Source: an uncultured Eubacterium sp. (lineage in GTDB: Bacteria > Bacillota > Clostridia > Lachnospirales > Lachnospiraceae). Taken from it: a stretch of DNA of 29,102 bases. The stretch lies in the NCBI GenBank assembly GCA_934320655.1, contig CAKRFN010000025.1:1-29102 (forward strand). The letters run 5' to 3'. The position numbers and the translations under genes were made by a program. Below the pieces are notes generated by a model. It was not told the DNA's origin. It was given only the letters and a program-made list of their open reading frames with translations, and made no database searches. Below are positions 1-8,173 of this stretch, piece by piece; the stretch's first letter is position 1; each line of letters opens with the position of its first letter.

Positions 1-67
1 GATAGCTCAATGGTAGAGCACTCGGCTGTTAACCGAGTTGTTGTAGGTTCGAGCCCTACTCGGGGAG
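1..67 (+). tRNA. tRNA-Asn (GTT), 5' end cut by the window
   Basis: The D arm, anticodon arm with loop CTGTTAA (anticodon GTT, asparagine), variable loop and T arm (GTAGG / CCTAC around TTCGAGC) are all present. The 3' acceptor strand TCGGGGA is at 60-66, with discriminator G67. Only the last two bases of the 5' acceptor strand (GA) lie inside the window, so about five bases are missing. It is the first visible gene of a tRNA cluster. No CCA is encoded. Confidence 0.95.
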
Positions 68-86
68 TTTTTTTATATATGAGTTC

Positions 87-158
87 GGCCCCATGGTCAA
101 GCGGTTAAGACATCGCCCTTTCACGGCGGTAACACGGGTTCGATTCCCGTTGGGGTCA
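87..158 (+). tRNA. tRNA-Glu (TTC)
   Basis: A complete cloverleaf. Acceptor strands GGCCCCA (87-93) and TGGGGTC (151-157) pair with one G-U, and the discriminator is A158. The anticodon stem CGCC/GGCG encloses loop CTTTCAC with anticodon TTC (glutamate). The T arm is ACGGG/CCCGT around TTCGATT. It lies 19 bases after tRNA-Asn, so co-transcription is likely. Confidence 0.96.
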
Positions 159-177
159 TTATAAAATAAGTATATAT

Positions 178-248
178 GGTGACTTAGCCAAGTGGTAAGG
201 CGTGGGACTGCAACTCCCTGATCATCGGTTCAAATCCGTTAGTCACCT
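178..248 (+). tRNA. tRNA-Cys (GCA), first copy
   Basis: A 71-base cloverleaf with acceptor GGTGACT / AGTCACC and discriminator U (T248), the identity base expected for cysteine tRNA. Anticodon GCA sits in the loop between GTGGGA and TCCC. It differs from the second copy (286-356) only at the third acceptor pair, T-A here and C-G there. Confidence 0.96.
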
Positions 249-285
249 TTTAGAAATAAAAGTATAATATAAAGTAATACAATAT

Positions 286-356
286 GGCGACTTAGCCAAG
301 TGGTAAGGCGTGGGACTGCAACTCCCTGATCATCGGTTCAAATCCGTTAGTCGCCT
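286..356 (+). tRNA. tRNA-Cys (GCA), second copy
   Basis: The same 71-base tRNA-Cys as at 178-248, except that the third acceptor pair is C-G (GGCGACT / AGTCGCC). The change is compensated on both strands, so both copies can fold. Discriminator is T356. A terminator hairpin follows directly, which marks the end of the tRNA operon. Confidence 0.96.
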
Positions 357-357
357 T

Positions 358-407
358 AAAAGGATTGAATTCTAAGACAGGAAATGTTTTGGATTCAATC
401 CTTTTTT
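358..407 (+). terminator. Intrinsic terminator of the tRNA operon
   Basis: AAAAGGATTGAAT (358-370) pairs with ATTCAATCCTTTT (393-405), and a T run occupies 402-407. The loop is long (about 22 bases) and contains GACAGGAAAT (376-385), which matches half of the palindrome just downstream (411-437). Confidence 0.85.
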
Positions 408-410
408 CTT

Positions 411-441
411 TATTTGATAGGAATTTCCTGTCAAATAGAAT
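411..441 (+). promoter_or_regulatory. Promoter overlapped by a palindromic operator, upstream of the 5'-nucleotidase
   Basis: A near-perfect inverted repeat has arms TATTTGATAGG (411-421) and CCTGTCAAATA (427-437) with a 5-base centre. It overlies a plausible sigma-A promoter, TTGATA (414-419) - 16 bases - TAGAAT (436-441). A palindrome filling the spacer between -35 and -10 is the usual arrangement for a repressor site. No T run follows, so it is unlikely to be a terminator. The regulator is unknown. Confidence 0.5.
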
Positions 442-487
442 GCTCCGCAAGGATGCGTAACGAATAGCATATCAAAGGAGGAAAGCT

Positions 488-2149
488 ATGAAAAAAATTT
501 ATGGAAAACTGTTGTCATTGGCGTTAATCATTACGATGGCATTTAGCGTGCCTGTGACAGCAGAAGCGGAGACTACATCGTCCGTAGGCAAAAATGACAT
601 TGTTATTTTATATGATAATGATGTGCATTGTAATGTAGACAGCTATGAGGACATGGCAGCGTTAAAGAAGGAGATGCAGTCACAGAGCCAGTATGTATCG
701 CTGGTTTCATGCGGAGATTATCTTCAGGGCGATGTCATCGGAGCGATCTCAAAGGGAAAAGCGATCGTACAGATCATGAATAAGGTTGGTTATGATGTCG
801 TAGCGGTTGGGAACCATGAGTTTGATTATGGAATGCCGCGATTAAAATCGTTGGTTAAATCGATGAATGCAAAAGTCGTAGCCAGCAATTTTGTAAAGAA
901 GTCGACCGGAAAGCCCGTTTTCCGGTCTTATACGATCAAGACCTACGGTAAGAAAAAGGTAGCTTTCGTGGGAGTGACCACACCGGAGAGCTTCACGAAA
1001 TCCACACCGGCTTATTTCCAGAATAAAAAAGGTGATTTTATCTACGATTTTTACGGGGATTCTACCGGAGAGCTTCTTGCGGAGCGCGTGCAGAAAGCAG
1101 TAAATGCAGCACGTAAAAATGGCGCAGATTATGTGGTCGCCCTCACACATATGGGAACAGAGGGAGTCACTTCGCAGTGGGATATCCAGCATCTGATCAA
1201 AAATACATATGGCATTGATGTTGTTTTGGACGGTCATTCACACAGTACCGTGCCTTCCATGAAGGTGAAAAACAAAAATGGCAAAAAGATTACCGTTTCT
1301 TCCACCGGAACAAAATTTGCGAACATTGGACAGCTTGTTATCAGCAAAAACGGATCCATCAGCACCAAATTGTTACCGATTGATGAAGAGCATCACTACG
1401 AGGACGCAGAGACAAAGGCTTATATTGACCAGATAAAAGCAACCTATGAGAAGCGTTTGCAGCAGGTCATCGGCAAGACAGAAGTCGATCTGACGACACT
1501 CGATGCGAACGGTGAGCGTGCGATCCGAAATGCGGAGACAAACATGGGAGATTTTTGTGCGGATGCATTCCGCTCTGTTATGGAGGCAGATGTTGCGATT
1601 GTCAATGGCGGCGGTATTCGTGCGGATATTGCAGCGGGCGACATCACTTATCAGGATCTGATTTCTGTATTCCCGTGGAATAATGAATTATGTGTGATCG
1701 AAGTCACAGGTCAGCAGATCAAGGATGCACTAGAGCTGGGTGCAAAGAATTATCCGGAAGAAAACGGTGGATTTATGCATGTATCGGGCTTGAAATATAC
1801 GATTGATGCATCTGTTCCTTCCGCAGTAGTCATCAACGACCAGACAGCGATGTTTGAAAAAGTAGACGGAGCATATCGTGTGAAAGACATTCAGGTATGG
1901 AATGCGAAAAAGGCAGCATATGAGCCGATCAATCTGAAAAAGACCTATCAGTTAGCCGGAATCAACTATACACTCCGGCAGAACGGTGATGGATTCACGA
2001 TGTTTGACGGCTGCAAGGTCATCAAAGATAATACGATGATCGATACGCAGGTACTCAGTAATTACCTGACCGACGTCTTAAACGGTGTTGTGGGAGAAGA
2101 TTATAAAGATCCCAACGGACAGGGAAGAATCACGATTATCAACAAATAA
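488..2149 (+). CDS. Secreted 5'-nucleotidase / UshA-type bifunctional phosphoesterase
   Basis: This enzyme probably removes phosphate from nucleotides outside the cell, for nucleoside and phosphate salvage. Residues 1-27 form a signal peptide (Lys-rich start, hydrophobic core, VTAEAE). The N-terminal metallophosphatase domain shows the di-metal motifs LYDNDVHCN (about 41-49), GDYLQGD (about 76), GNHEFDYG (about 108), THMG (about 220) and DGHSHS (about 248). The C-terminal nucleotidase domain has NMGDFCADAFR, NGGGIRAD (about 373) and NGDGFTMF (about 500), the substrate-binding motifs of the family. There is no LPXTG or C-terminal membrane anchor, so it is probably released. The start is supported by AAAGGAGG 7-8 bases upstream. 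Length (553 aa) fits the family. Substrate specificity cannot be read from sequence. Confidence 0.9.
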   Translation: MKKIYGKLLSLALIITMAFSVPVTAEAETTSSVGKNDIVILYDNDVHCNVDSYEDMAALKKEMQSQSQYVSLVSCGDYLQGDVIGAISKGKAIVQIMNKVGYDVVAVGNHEFDYGMPRLKSLVKSMNAKVVASNFVKKSTGKPVFRSYTIKTYGKKKVAFVGVTTPESFTKSTPAYFQNKKGDFIYDFYGDSTGELLAERVQKAVNAARKNGADYVVALTHMGTEGVTSQWDIQHLIKNTYGIDVVLDGHSHSTVPSMKVKNKNGKKITVSSTGTKFANIGQLVISKNGSISTKLLPIDEEHHYEDAETKAYIDQIKATYEKRLQQVIGKTEVDLTTLDANGERAIRNAETNMGDFCADAFRSVMEADVAIVNGGGIRADIAAGDITYQDLISVFPWNNELCVIEVTGQQIKDALELGAKNYPEENGGFMHVSGLKYTIDASVPSAVVINDQTAMFEKVDGAYRVKDIQVWNAKKAAYEPINLKKTYQLAGINYTLRQNGDGFTMFDGCKVIKDNTMIDTQVLSNYLTDVLNGVVGEDYKDPNGQGRITIINK

Positions 2150-2157
2150 GGCAATAT

Positions 2158-2192
2158 AAAACGTGCATGTCGCAAGGCATGCACGTTTTATA
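2158..2192. terminator. Terminator between the 5'-nucleotidase gene and tyrS
   Basis: A perfect 12-bp stem, AAAACGTGCATG (2158-2169) and CATGCACGTTTT (2178-2189), has an 8-base loop. T residues follow on the plus strand, and the A run gives Us on the minus strand. It lies between two convergent genes, so it may serve both. Confidence 0.85.
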
Positions 2193-2224
2193 GCTTCTAT
2201 CAGATATTTTTATTCAGATATTTT

Positions 2225-3451
2225 TTATTCTGCAACAACCTTTGCAAACTTCTTTTTACCACGCTTTACTACTTTGCCGTCACCGGAGAAGTCATCCAGT
2301 TTGTAGGCGGTAGCAATGTCGGCTACCTTTTCACCGTCTACGGTCACACCACCCTGCTGAACGGCACGGCGGGCATCTGAACGGCTGTCACACAGACCTG
2401 CCTTGACCAGAACAGCCATGATATCCATATCACGCTCTGCAAAATCATCGGCAGTTACAGTCACGGTCGGCATATTTGCGGTATCTCCGGCACCGGAAAA
2501 CAGTGCGCGTGCGCCCTCCTGAGCCTTGAGCGCTTCCTCCTCGCCGTGTACGAGCTTGGTCAGCTCAAATGCAAGGATTTCCTTTGCCTGGTTAAGCTGT
2601 GCGCCCTCCCAGTGATCCATCTCGTCGATCTGCTCCAACGGCAGGAAGGTCAGCATGCGGATACATTTTAATACGTCAGAATCAGCGACATTTCTCCAGT
2701 ACTGGTAGAAGTCGAATGGAGAGGTCTTGTCCGGGTCAAGCCATACAGCGCCGGACTGCGTCTTGCCCATCTTTTTGCCCTCTGAATTCAACAGGAGGTT
2801 AATCGTCATCGCATAAGCATCCTTGCCGAGCTTGCGTCGGATCAGCTCTGTACCGCCGAGCATGTTTGACCACTGGTCATCGCCGCCAAACTCCATATTA
2901 CAGCCGTATTTCTGGTATAATACATAGAAATCATAGCTCTGCATGATCATGTAGTTAAACTCTAAGAAACTCAATCCCTTTTCCATACGCTGCTTGTAGC
3001 ACTCAGCAGTCAGCATACGGTTGACAGAAAAATGAGCACCTACTTCACGCAGGATCTCGATGTAGTTCAGGTCGAGCAGCCAGTCAGCATTGTTTACGAG
3101 CAATGCCTTGTCATCAGAAAAGTCGATGAAACGGCTCATCTGCTTTTTGAAGCAGTCTACATTGTGCTGGATCGTCTCCTTCGTCATCATCTGGCGCATA
3201 TCGGTACGACCGGAAGGATCACCGATCATGGCTGTACCTCCACCGATCAGGGCGATTGGTTTGTTTCCTGCCATCTGCAGACGCTTCATCAGGCACAGAG
3301 CCATGAAATGTCCGACATGAAGGCTGTCGGCAGTCGGATCAAATCCGATGTAGAATGTTGCTTTTCCGTTGTTGATGAGATCACGGATCTCAGCTTCGTC
3401 CGTTACCTGCGCGATCAGTCCGCGGGCAACCAGTTCATCATAAAGTGTCAT
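2225..3451 (-). CDS. tyrS: Tyrosyl-tRNA synthetase
   Basis: Charges tRNA-Tyr with tyrosine in the cytoplasm. This is a class I synthetase of 408 residues. The HIGH motif is HVGH at 45-48 (after FDPTADSL). The KMSKS loop appears as KMGKT near residue 230, a variant common in bacterial TyrS. An S4-type RNA-binding domain covers roughly the last 65 residues (ARRAVQQGGVTVDGEKV). I start at MTLYDEL rather than a Met 63 bases upstream. GAGGAAAATACT precedes this ATG correctly, and the upstream extension would run through the T-box terminator hairpin. The gene is monocistronic in this window and controlled by the T-box leader at 3488-3788. Confidence 0.96.
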   Translation of the reverse strand: MTLYDELVARGLIAQVTDEAEIRDLINNGKATFYIGFDPTADSLHVGHFMALCLMKRLQMAGNKPIALIGGGTAMIGDPSGRTDMRQMMTKETIQHNVDCFKKQMSRFIDFSDDKALLVNNADWLLDLNYIEILREVGAHFSVNRMLTAECYKQRMEKGLSFLEFNYMIMQSYDFYVLYQKYGCNMEFGGDDQWSNMLGGTELIRRKLGKDAYAMTINLLLNSEGKKMGKTQSGAVWLDPDKTSPFDFYQYWRNVADSDVLKCIRMLTFLPLEQIDEMDHWEGAQLNQAKEILAFELTKLVHGEEEALKAQEGARALFSGAGDTANMPTVTVTADDFAERDMDIMAVLVKAGLCDSRSDARRAVQQGGVTVDGEKVADIATAYKLDDFSGDGKVVKRGKKKFAKVVAE

Positions 3452-3487
3452 AGTATTTTCCTCGCTTTTTAAAAATATTTGATGGAA

Positions 3488-3788
3488 GAATAAAAAAACC
3501 CTTTTCCGTGTCATACACGAAAAAGGGCGATTGTTCGTCGCGTTACCACCTTTTTTTACCGACCACTCACATGATCAGCCTCAGCCAGACGTCCATCAAC
3601 ATCTGTCCACGATAACGGGAGGAGCCCGTCGCAGCCTACTACATGAGCTTGCTTCTAATCACAACGCATCACGATTCGGTGCGCAGCTTGGAGATGTATT
3701 CGTAAAAAATTCTGCCTGCGCCTCTCACCAGCCGGCGGCTCTCTGTCGGTGAATCTTCTCTACTACTTGTTCTCGTCATTGCCTTTGC
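3488..3788 (-). promoter_or_regulatory. T-box riboswitch leader of tyrS (tyrosine specifier)
   Basis: Read on the minus strand, this leader begins GCGCAATGACGAG, as T-box Stem I often does. It contains GAATACATC, giving a UAC (Tyr) specifier at 3698-3696 followed by the usual A. The T-box sequence AAGGTGGTAACGCG is at 3552-3539. The intrinsic terminator has arms 3527-3515 and 3511-3499 with a seven-T tract at 3498-3492. Uncharged tRNA-Tyr would favour the antiterminator and allow tyrS expression. The specifier and the T-box are seen directly; the mechanism is family knowledge. It covers the gene-free stretch between tyrS and the next promoter. Confidence 0.92.
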
Positions 3789-3794
3789 GCCTTT

Positions 3795-3823
3795 ATTATA
3801 AAAACTGATTTAGACTTTGTCAA
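3795..3823 (-). promoter_or_regulatory. Promoter of the tyrS T-box leader
   Basis: On the minus strand, TTGACA (3823-3818) and TATAAT (3800-3795) are separated by exactly 17 bases. This is a perfect sigma-A consensus, placing the transcript start close to 3788 at the beginning of the T-box leader. Confidence 0.9.
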
Positions 3824-3852
3824 GAAAAATCTCTCCGTTTTGTGGATAAAAG

Positions 3853-3881
3853 TTGCAAAACCGCGGTAAAGTGGGTATAAT
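3853..3881 (+). promoter_or_regulatory. Promoter of the zinc-ribbon protein-metG operon
   Basis: TTGCAA (3853-3858), a 17-base spacer and TATAAT (3876-3881, preceded by TGGG) form a strong sigma-A promoter. It is divergent from the tyrS promoter about 30 bases away. Confidence 0.82.
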
Positions 3882-3925
3882 CAAAAGATAATCATGTAAT
3901 CAATACAGAAAAGGAGATGTGTAGA

Positions 3926-4408
3926 ATGGCTTTATTTGATAAACTTGGTGAAACATTGGTAAATGCAAGCAGAGATGTGAGTCAGAAGGCAAAGGATCTG
4001 TCCGGTACTGCAAAGCTTACACTGGATATCCGTTCAAAGGAAGATCAGGTACAGAAGCTCTATGCAGAGATCGGCAGACAGTATGTTGAAGAACATAAAG
4101 AGGATGATCCCGCCGCATACGAGGAGATGGCGCAGATCAAAGAGCTGCTCACAGCGATTGAAGATATGAAGAAGGAACTGTTGGATCTCAAGGGTGCAAA
4201 GGTATGCCCGCGCTGCGGCGAGGAAGTACAGGCTACGGATGCATACTGCAAGTGCTGCGGAGCAAAGATCGAGGATGACGATATTGTTGTGGACGCAGTA
4301 GTCAAAGAGGCACCGGAGGCAGCAGAGACAACAGAAGCTGAGGACACCGCAGAAGATGCAGAGGCTGCACAGGATACAGATATTACAGAGGAAGCGTTTG
4401 AGGATTAA
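3926..4408 (+). CDS. Small coiled-coil, zinc-ribbon protein upstream of metG
   Basis: The function is unknown. The 160-residue protein has an N-terminal helical part (MALFDKLGETLVNASRDVSQ to about residue 90) rich in charged heptad-like repeats. A four-cysteine zinc ribbon (CPRCGEE near 93, CKCCGAKI near 110) follows, then a long acidic tail (EAAETTEAEDTAEDAEAAQ). The start at 3926 is preferred over the in-frame ATG at 3917 because AAGGAG ends 9 bases before it and would touch the earlier one. Its stop lies two bases before the metG start, so the two are co-transcribed and probably translationally coupled. Whether it helps MetG or simply shares its promoter cannot be told. Confidence 0.85.
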   Translation: MALFDKLGETLVNASRDVSQKAKDLSGTAKLTLDIRSKEDQVQKLYAEIGRQYVEEHKEDDPAAYEEMAQIKELLTAIEDMKKELLDLKGAKVCPRCGEEVQATDAYCKCCGAKIEDDDIVVDAVVKEAPEAAETTEAEDTAEDAEAAQDTDITEEAFED

Positions 4409-4410
4409 AA

Positions 4411-6363
4411 ATGGGAAACAAAGGCAAATTTTACATGACGACTGCGATCGCTTATGCATCCGGCAAGCCTCATATCGGTAACACGTATGAGATCGTGCTG
4501 GCAGACAGCATCGCACGTTTCAAAAGACAGGAAGGCTATGACGTATTTTTCCAGACCGGAACTGACGAGCATGGTCAGAAAATCGAGCTGAAGGCACAGG
4601 AAGCCGGTATCAGCCCGAAGCAGTATGTCGATAACGTAGCAGGAACGATCAAGGACATCTGGGATCTGATGAATACATCCTATGATAAGTTCATCCGCAC
4701 GACGGACGATTATCATGAAAAACAGGTACAGAAGATCTTTAAAAAGCTGTACGACAAGGGCGATATCTACAAGAGTTCCTACGAGGGATTGTACTGTACG
4801 CCCTGTGAGTCATTCTGGACAGAGTCCCAGCTTGTAGATGGCAAATGTCCGGACTGCGGACGCGAGGTAAAGCCCGCAAAGGAAGAAGCATATTTCTTCA
4901 AAATGAGCAAATATGCGGATCGGCTTATCGATCATATCAATACACATCCGGAGTTTATTCAGCCGGTTTCACGTAAAAACGAAATGATGAACAATTTCCT
5001 GCTGCCGGGTCTGCAGGATCTGTGTGTATCACGTACATCGTTTGACTGGGGTATTCCGGTAGACTTTGACGATAAGCATGTCATTTATGTATGGCTCGAT
5101 GCGCTCACAAACTATATCACCGGTATCGGTTATGACTGCGACGGCGATTCCACCGAGCAGTTCAAGAAGGACTGGCCGGCAGACCTGCATCTGATCGGAA
5201 AAGATATTATCCGTTTCCATACGATTTACTGGCCGATTTTCTTAATGGCACTTGATCTGCCGCTGCCGAAGCAGGTATTCGGACACCCGTGGCTGTTACA
5301 GGGCGATGGAAAAATGAGTAAATCAAAGGGAAATGTGCTCTATGCGGATGAGCTGGTAGATTTCTTTGGTGTAGATGCGGTGCGTTATTTCGTGCTACAT
5401 GAGATGCCGTTTGAGAACGATGGCGTGATCTCGTGGGATCTGCTCGTAGAGCGTATCAACTCAGACCTCGCAAATACGATGGGGAATCTGGTCAACCGTA
5501 CCATTTCCATGAGCAACAAGTATTTTGGCGGCGTTGTGACTTCTACAGGCGTGACCGAGGAAGTAGATGCCGATCTGAAAAAGGTGGCTACAGAGACCAG
5601 ACAGAAAGTCGCAGACAAAATGAAGGATCTGCGTGTCGCAGATGCGATGACAGAGATTTTCAACCTGTTCAAGCGATGCAACAAATATATCGACGAAACT
5701 ACACCGTGGATTCTGGCAAAGGATGAGGCGACCAAGCCCCGTCTGGCAGAGGTATTATACAATCTCGTAGAGGGAATCAGCATCGGTGCGACGTTATTAA
5801 AGAGCTTTATGCCGGAGACCTCTGAAAAGATCTTAGCACAGTTGAACGCAAAGGAGATCCCGTTTGATGAACTCGATCAGTTCGGCGCATATGTGAGCGG
5901 AACAAAGGTGACAGAGACACCGGAGATCCTGTTTGCACGACTGGACATTAACGAGGTGATGGAGCGCGTAAATGAGCTGCATCCGCCGGTAGCGGAAGAA
6001 GCACCCGCTGAGCCTGTGATTGACATTGAGCCGAAGGCAGAGATTACCTTTGAGGAATTTGGCAAGATGCAGTTTCAGGTAGGAGAGATCATCGCGTGCG
6101 AGGCTGTACCCAAGTCGAAAAAGCTGCTCTGTTCACAGGTGCGTATCGGCAGTCAGGTCAAGCAGATCGTATCCGGTATCCAGAAAGCATACAAGCCGGA
6201 GGAGATGGTCGGCAAAAAAGTCATGGTATTAGTGAACTTAAAGCCTGCGAAGCTCGCCGGAGTATTATCAGAGGGTATGCTGCTGTGCGCAGAGGATGAG
6301 AACGGTGAACTGTCACTGATGGTTCCCGAAAAGAAAATGCCTGCCGGAGCAGAAATCTGCTAG
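4411..6363 (+). CDS. metG: Methionyl-tRNA synthetase with C-terminal tRNA-binding domain
   Basis: Attaches methionine to initiator and elongator tRNA-Met. This is a class I synthetase of 650 residues. HIGH motif PHIGN lies near residue 16. A zinc knob is formed by CTPC (about 129) and CPDC (about 148). KMSKSKGN is near 301. The anticodon-binding helical domain follows. After an Ala/Pro/Glu-rich linker (PPVAEEAPAEP), a Trbp111/EMAP-like tRNA-binding domain occupies about 545-650 (FQVGEIIACEAVPKSKKLL). The length is normal for the Firmicute form with this extension. The gene is coupled to the zinc-ribbon gene upstream. tatD and rsmA follow on the same strand, a common clostridial order. Confidence 0.97.
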   Translation: MGNKGKFYMTTAIAYASGKPHIGNTYEIVLADSIARFKRQEGYDVFFQTGTDEHGQKIELKAQEAGISPKQYVDNVAGTIKDIWDLMNTSYDKFIRTTDDYHEKQVQKIFKKLYDKGDIYKSSYEGLYCTPCESFWTESQLVDGKCPDCGREVKPAKEEAYFFKMSKYADRLIDHINTHPEFIQPVSRKNEMMNNFLLPGLQDLCVSRTSFDWGIPVDFDDKHVIYVWLDALTNYITGIGYDCDGDSTEQFKKDWPADLHLIGKDIIRFHTIYWPIFLMALDLPLPKQVFGHPWLLQGDGKMSKSKGNVLYADELVDFFGVDAVRYFVLHEMPFENDGVISWDLLVERINSDLANTMGNLVNRTISMSNKYFGGVVTSTGVTEEVDADLKKVATETRQKVADKMKDLRVADAMTEIFNLFKRCNKYIDETTPWILAKDEATKPRLAEVLYNLVEGISIGATLLKSFMPETSEKILAQLNAKEIPFDELDQFGAYVSGTKVTETPEILFARLDINEVMERVNELHPPVAEEAPAEPVIDIEPKAEITFEEFGKMQFQVGEIIACEAVPKSKKLLCSQVRIGSQVKQIVSGIQKAYKPEEMVGKKVMVLVNLKPAKLAGVLSEGMLLCAEDENGELSLMVPEKKMPAGAEIC

Positions 6364-6421
6364 AAATAGAAGTTGTTTCAGATCGAAGCACTTGCTGCTG
6401 AGATCGTAAGAAAGGGAAAAA

Positions 6422-7207
6422 ATGATTTTCGAGACACATGCTCATTATGATGATGAGCAATTTGCCGGGGATCGGGGGGAGCTGCTCGCACAGCTCCCTT
6501 CTCTTGGTATAAGAAAAGTAATTGATGTAGCATCCACGATCGACTCGATCGATCAGTGTGTCGCGTTGGCACGCACTTATGACCATGTCTACGCCGCAGT
6601 CGGTGTACATCCGAGTGAGCTGACAGGCATGGATGAGTCTGTCATTGACCATATGCGTGAGCTGGCGGCATGGGAAAAAACTGTCGCGATCGGAGAGATC
6701 GGACTGGACTATTACTGGGAAAAACATGCGGACGAGCAGCAAAATCAAAGAGACTGGTTTGTCCGGCAGATGGAGCTGGCGCACGAGGTATCACTTCCGG
6801 TCATTATCCACTCCAGAGATGCCGCAGAGGACACTTATTCACTGATGCGGGATATCCGTGCACAGGAGATTCCCGGCGTGATCCATTGCTATTCGTATTC
6901 ACCGGAAATGGCGCGTGAATATGTGAAAATGGGGTATTATATCGGTGTGGGCGGTGTCGTCACATTCAAAAATGCGAAAAAGCTCGTCCGAACCGTGGCG
7001 GAGACACCGATCGAGCGCATTTTACTTGAAACAGACAGCCCGTATCTCGCGCCGGAGCCGCACAGGGGCAGGCGGAACGATTCGCGGGAGCTGGTCTATG
7101 TGGTAGACAAAATCGCGCAGATCAAAGATCTGACACCCGAAGAAGTAGAAGCGGTGACATGGGAGAATGCCCAGAGATTATTTTCTAAGGTAGCGAAAGA
7201 AAAATAA
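6422..7207 (+). CDS. tatD: TatD-family metal-dependent DNase/hydrolase
   Basis: A cytoplasmic TIM-barrel hydrolase of the TatD family; characterised members are Mg-dependent 3'-5' DNases/RNases. The metal ligands are visible: THAH (His6, His8), GEIGLDYYW (Glu near 92), IIHSRDA (His near 130), VIHCYS (His near 155) and LETDSPYL (Asp near 204). The length of 261 residues is typical. The start ATG has only a weak AAAGGG 6 bases upstream. It lies between metG and rsmA, the order found in many Firmicutes. The rnmV (M5 ribonuclease) gene that often separates tatD and rsmA is absent here. Confidence 0.93.
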   Translation: MIFETHAHYDDEQFAGDRGELLAQLPSLGIRKVIDVASTIDSIDQCVALARTYDHVYAAVGVHPSELTGMDESVIDHMRELAAWEKTVAIGEIGLDYYWEKHADEQQNQRDWFVRQMELAHEVSLPVIIHSRDAAEDTYSLMRDIRAQEIPGVIHCYSYSPEMAREYVKMGYYIGVGGVVTFKNAKKLVRTVAETPIERILLETDSPYLAPEPHRGRRNDSRELVYVVDKIAQIKDLTPEEVEAVTWENAQRLFSKVAKEK

Positions 7208-7264
7208 CTGTCATTGGAATATGGATCGGCAGTCACGTGGATAACAGGGAAAATCGGAGGAACT

Positions 7265-8131
7265 ATGGCATATTTAGGCGAACCACAGCACACGATCGCG
7301 GTGCTGCAGAAATATAATTTTCATTTCCAGAAGAAATTCGGGCAGAATTTCCTGATCGATACACACGTACTCGAGCGTATCATCGACGAGGCGGGGATCA
7401 CAAAGGATGATTTTGTTGTGGAGATCGGACCCGGTATCGGTACGATGACGCAGTATCTGTGTGAGGCAGCAGGATCTGTGGCGGCGGTGGAGATCGACAA
7501 AAACCTGATTCCGATACTGGCGGATACGCTCAGCGAATACGATAACGTAGAAGTGATCAACAAAGACATTTTAAAGGTCGATATTGCTGCGCTGGCAAAT
7601 GAGAAAAACGGTGGCAGACCGATCAAGGTCGTGGCGAATCTGCCTTATTATATCACGACACCGATCATTATGGGCTTATTTGAGAGCCATGTGCCGATCG
7701 AGAGCATCACGGTCATGGTACAAAAGGAGGTCGCCGACCGTATGCAGTGCGGCCCCGGCAGCAAAGACTACGGCGCGTTGTCGCTCGCAGTACAGTATTA
7801 TGCCAAGCCGGAGATTGTGGCGATCGTACCGCCGAACTGCTTTATGCCGCGCCCGAATGTCGGCAGCGCAGTAATCCGGCTGACGAGACACGAAAATGCA
7901 CCGGTTGATGTCGCAGACGAACGCCTGATGTTCCGTCTGATCCGCGCATCGTTTAACCAGCGCAGAAAAACACTCGTTAATGGACTGAAAAATGCATCAG
8001 ATCTGCCCTTCACAAAAGAACAGATCGAGGCAGCGATCACAGCAATCGGACAACCGCTTACCATCCGTGGCGAGGCGCTGACACTCGCACAATTCGCAAA
8101 ACTTTCCAACGAACTTGGAGCACTTTCATAA
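7265..8131 (+). CDS. rsmA: 16S rRNA dimethyladenosine transferase (KsgA/RsmA)
   Basis: Dimethylates two adjacent adenines near the 3' end of 16S rRNA during small-subunit assembly, using SAM. The 288-residue protein shows KKFGQNFL near residue 23. The SAM-binding loop EIGPGIGTMTQYL lies near 54 and the catalytic NLPYYI near 125. The start is MAYLGEP at 7265 because CGGAGG lies 5-8 bases upstream; an earlier in-frame ATG at 7214 has no ribosome-binding site. The stop codon lies in the loop of the terminator hairpin at 8117-8146. Confidence 0.96.
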   Translation: MAYLGEPQHTIAVLQKYNFHFQKKFGQNFLIDTHVLERIIDEAGITKDDFVVEIGPGIGTMTQYLCEAAGSVAAVEIDKNLIPILADTLSEYDNVEVINKDILKVDIAALANEKNGGRPIKVVANLPYYITTPIIMGLFESHVPIESITVMVQKEVADRMQCGPGSKDYGALSLAVQYYAKPEIVAIVPPNCFMPRPNVGSAVIRLTRHENAPVDVADERLMFRLIRASFNQRRKTLVNGLKNASDLPFTKEQIEAAITAIGQPLTIRGEALTLAQFAKLSNELGALS

Positions 8132-8146
8132 AAGTGCTCCTTTTTT
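8117..8146 (+). terminator. Intrinsic terminator after rsmA
   Basis: Arms GGAGCACTTT (8117-8126) and AAAGTGCTCC (8131-8140) form a 10-bp stem with a 4-base loop, followed by six Ts. The rsmA stop codon is inside the hairpin. Confidence 0.93.
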
Positions 8147-8173
8147 CATATACTTGTACCATTCTTTGAATAA

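Noticed and set aside
4034..4516. Cys-rich minus-strand frames opposite the zinc-ribbon gene
   Set aside because: The cysteines come from antisense reading of Ala/Glu codons; the plus-strand gene has the RBS and the zinc motif.
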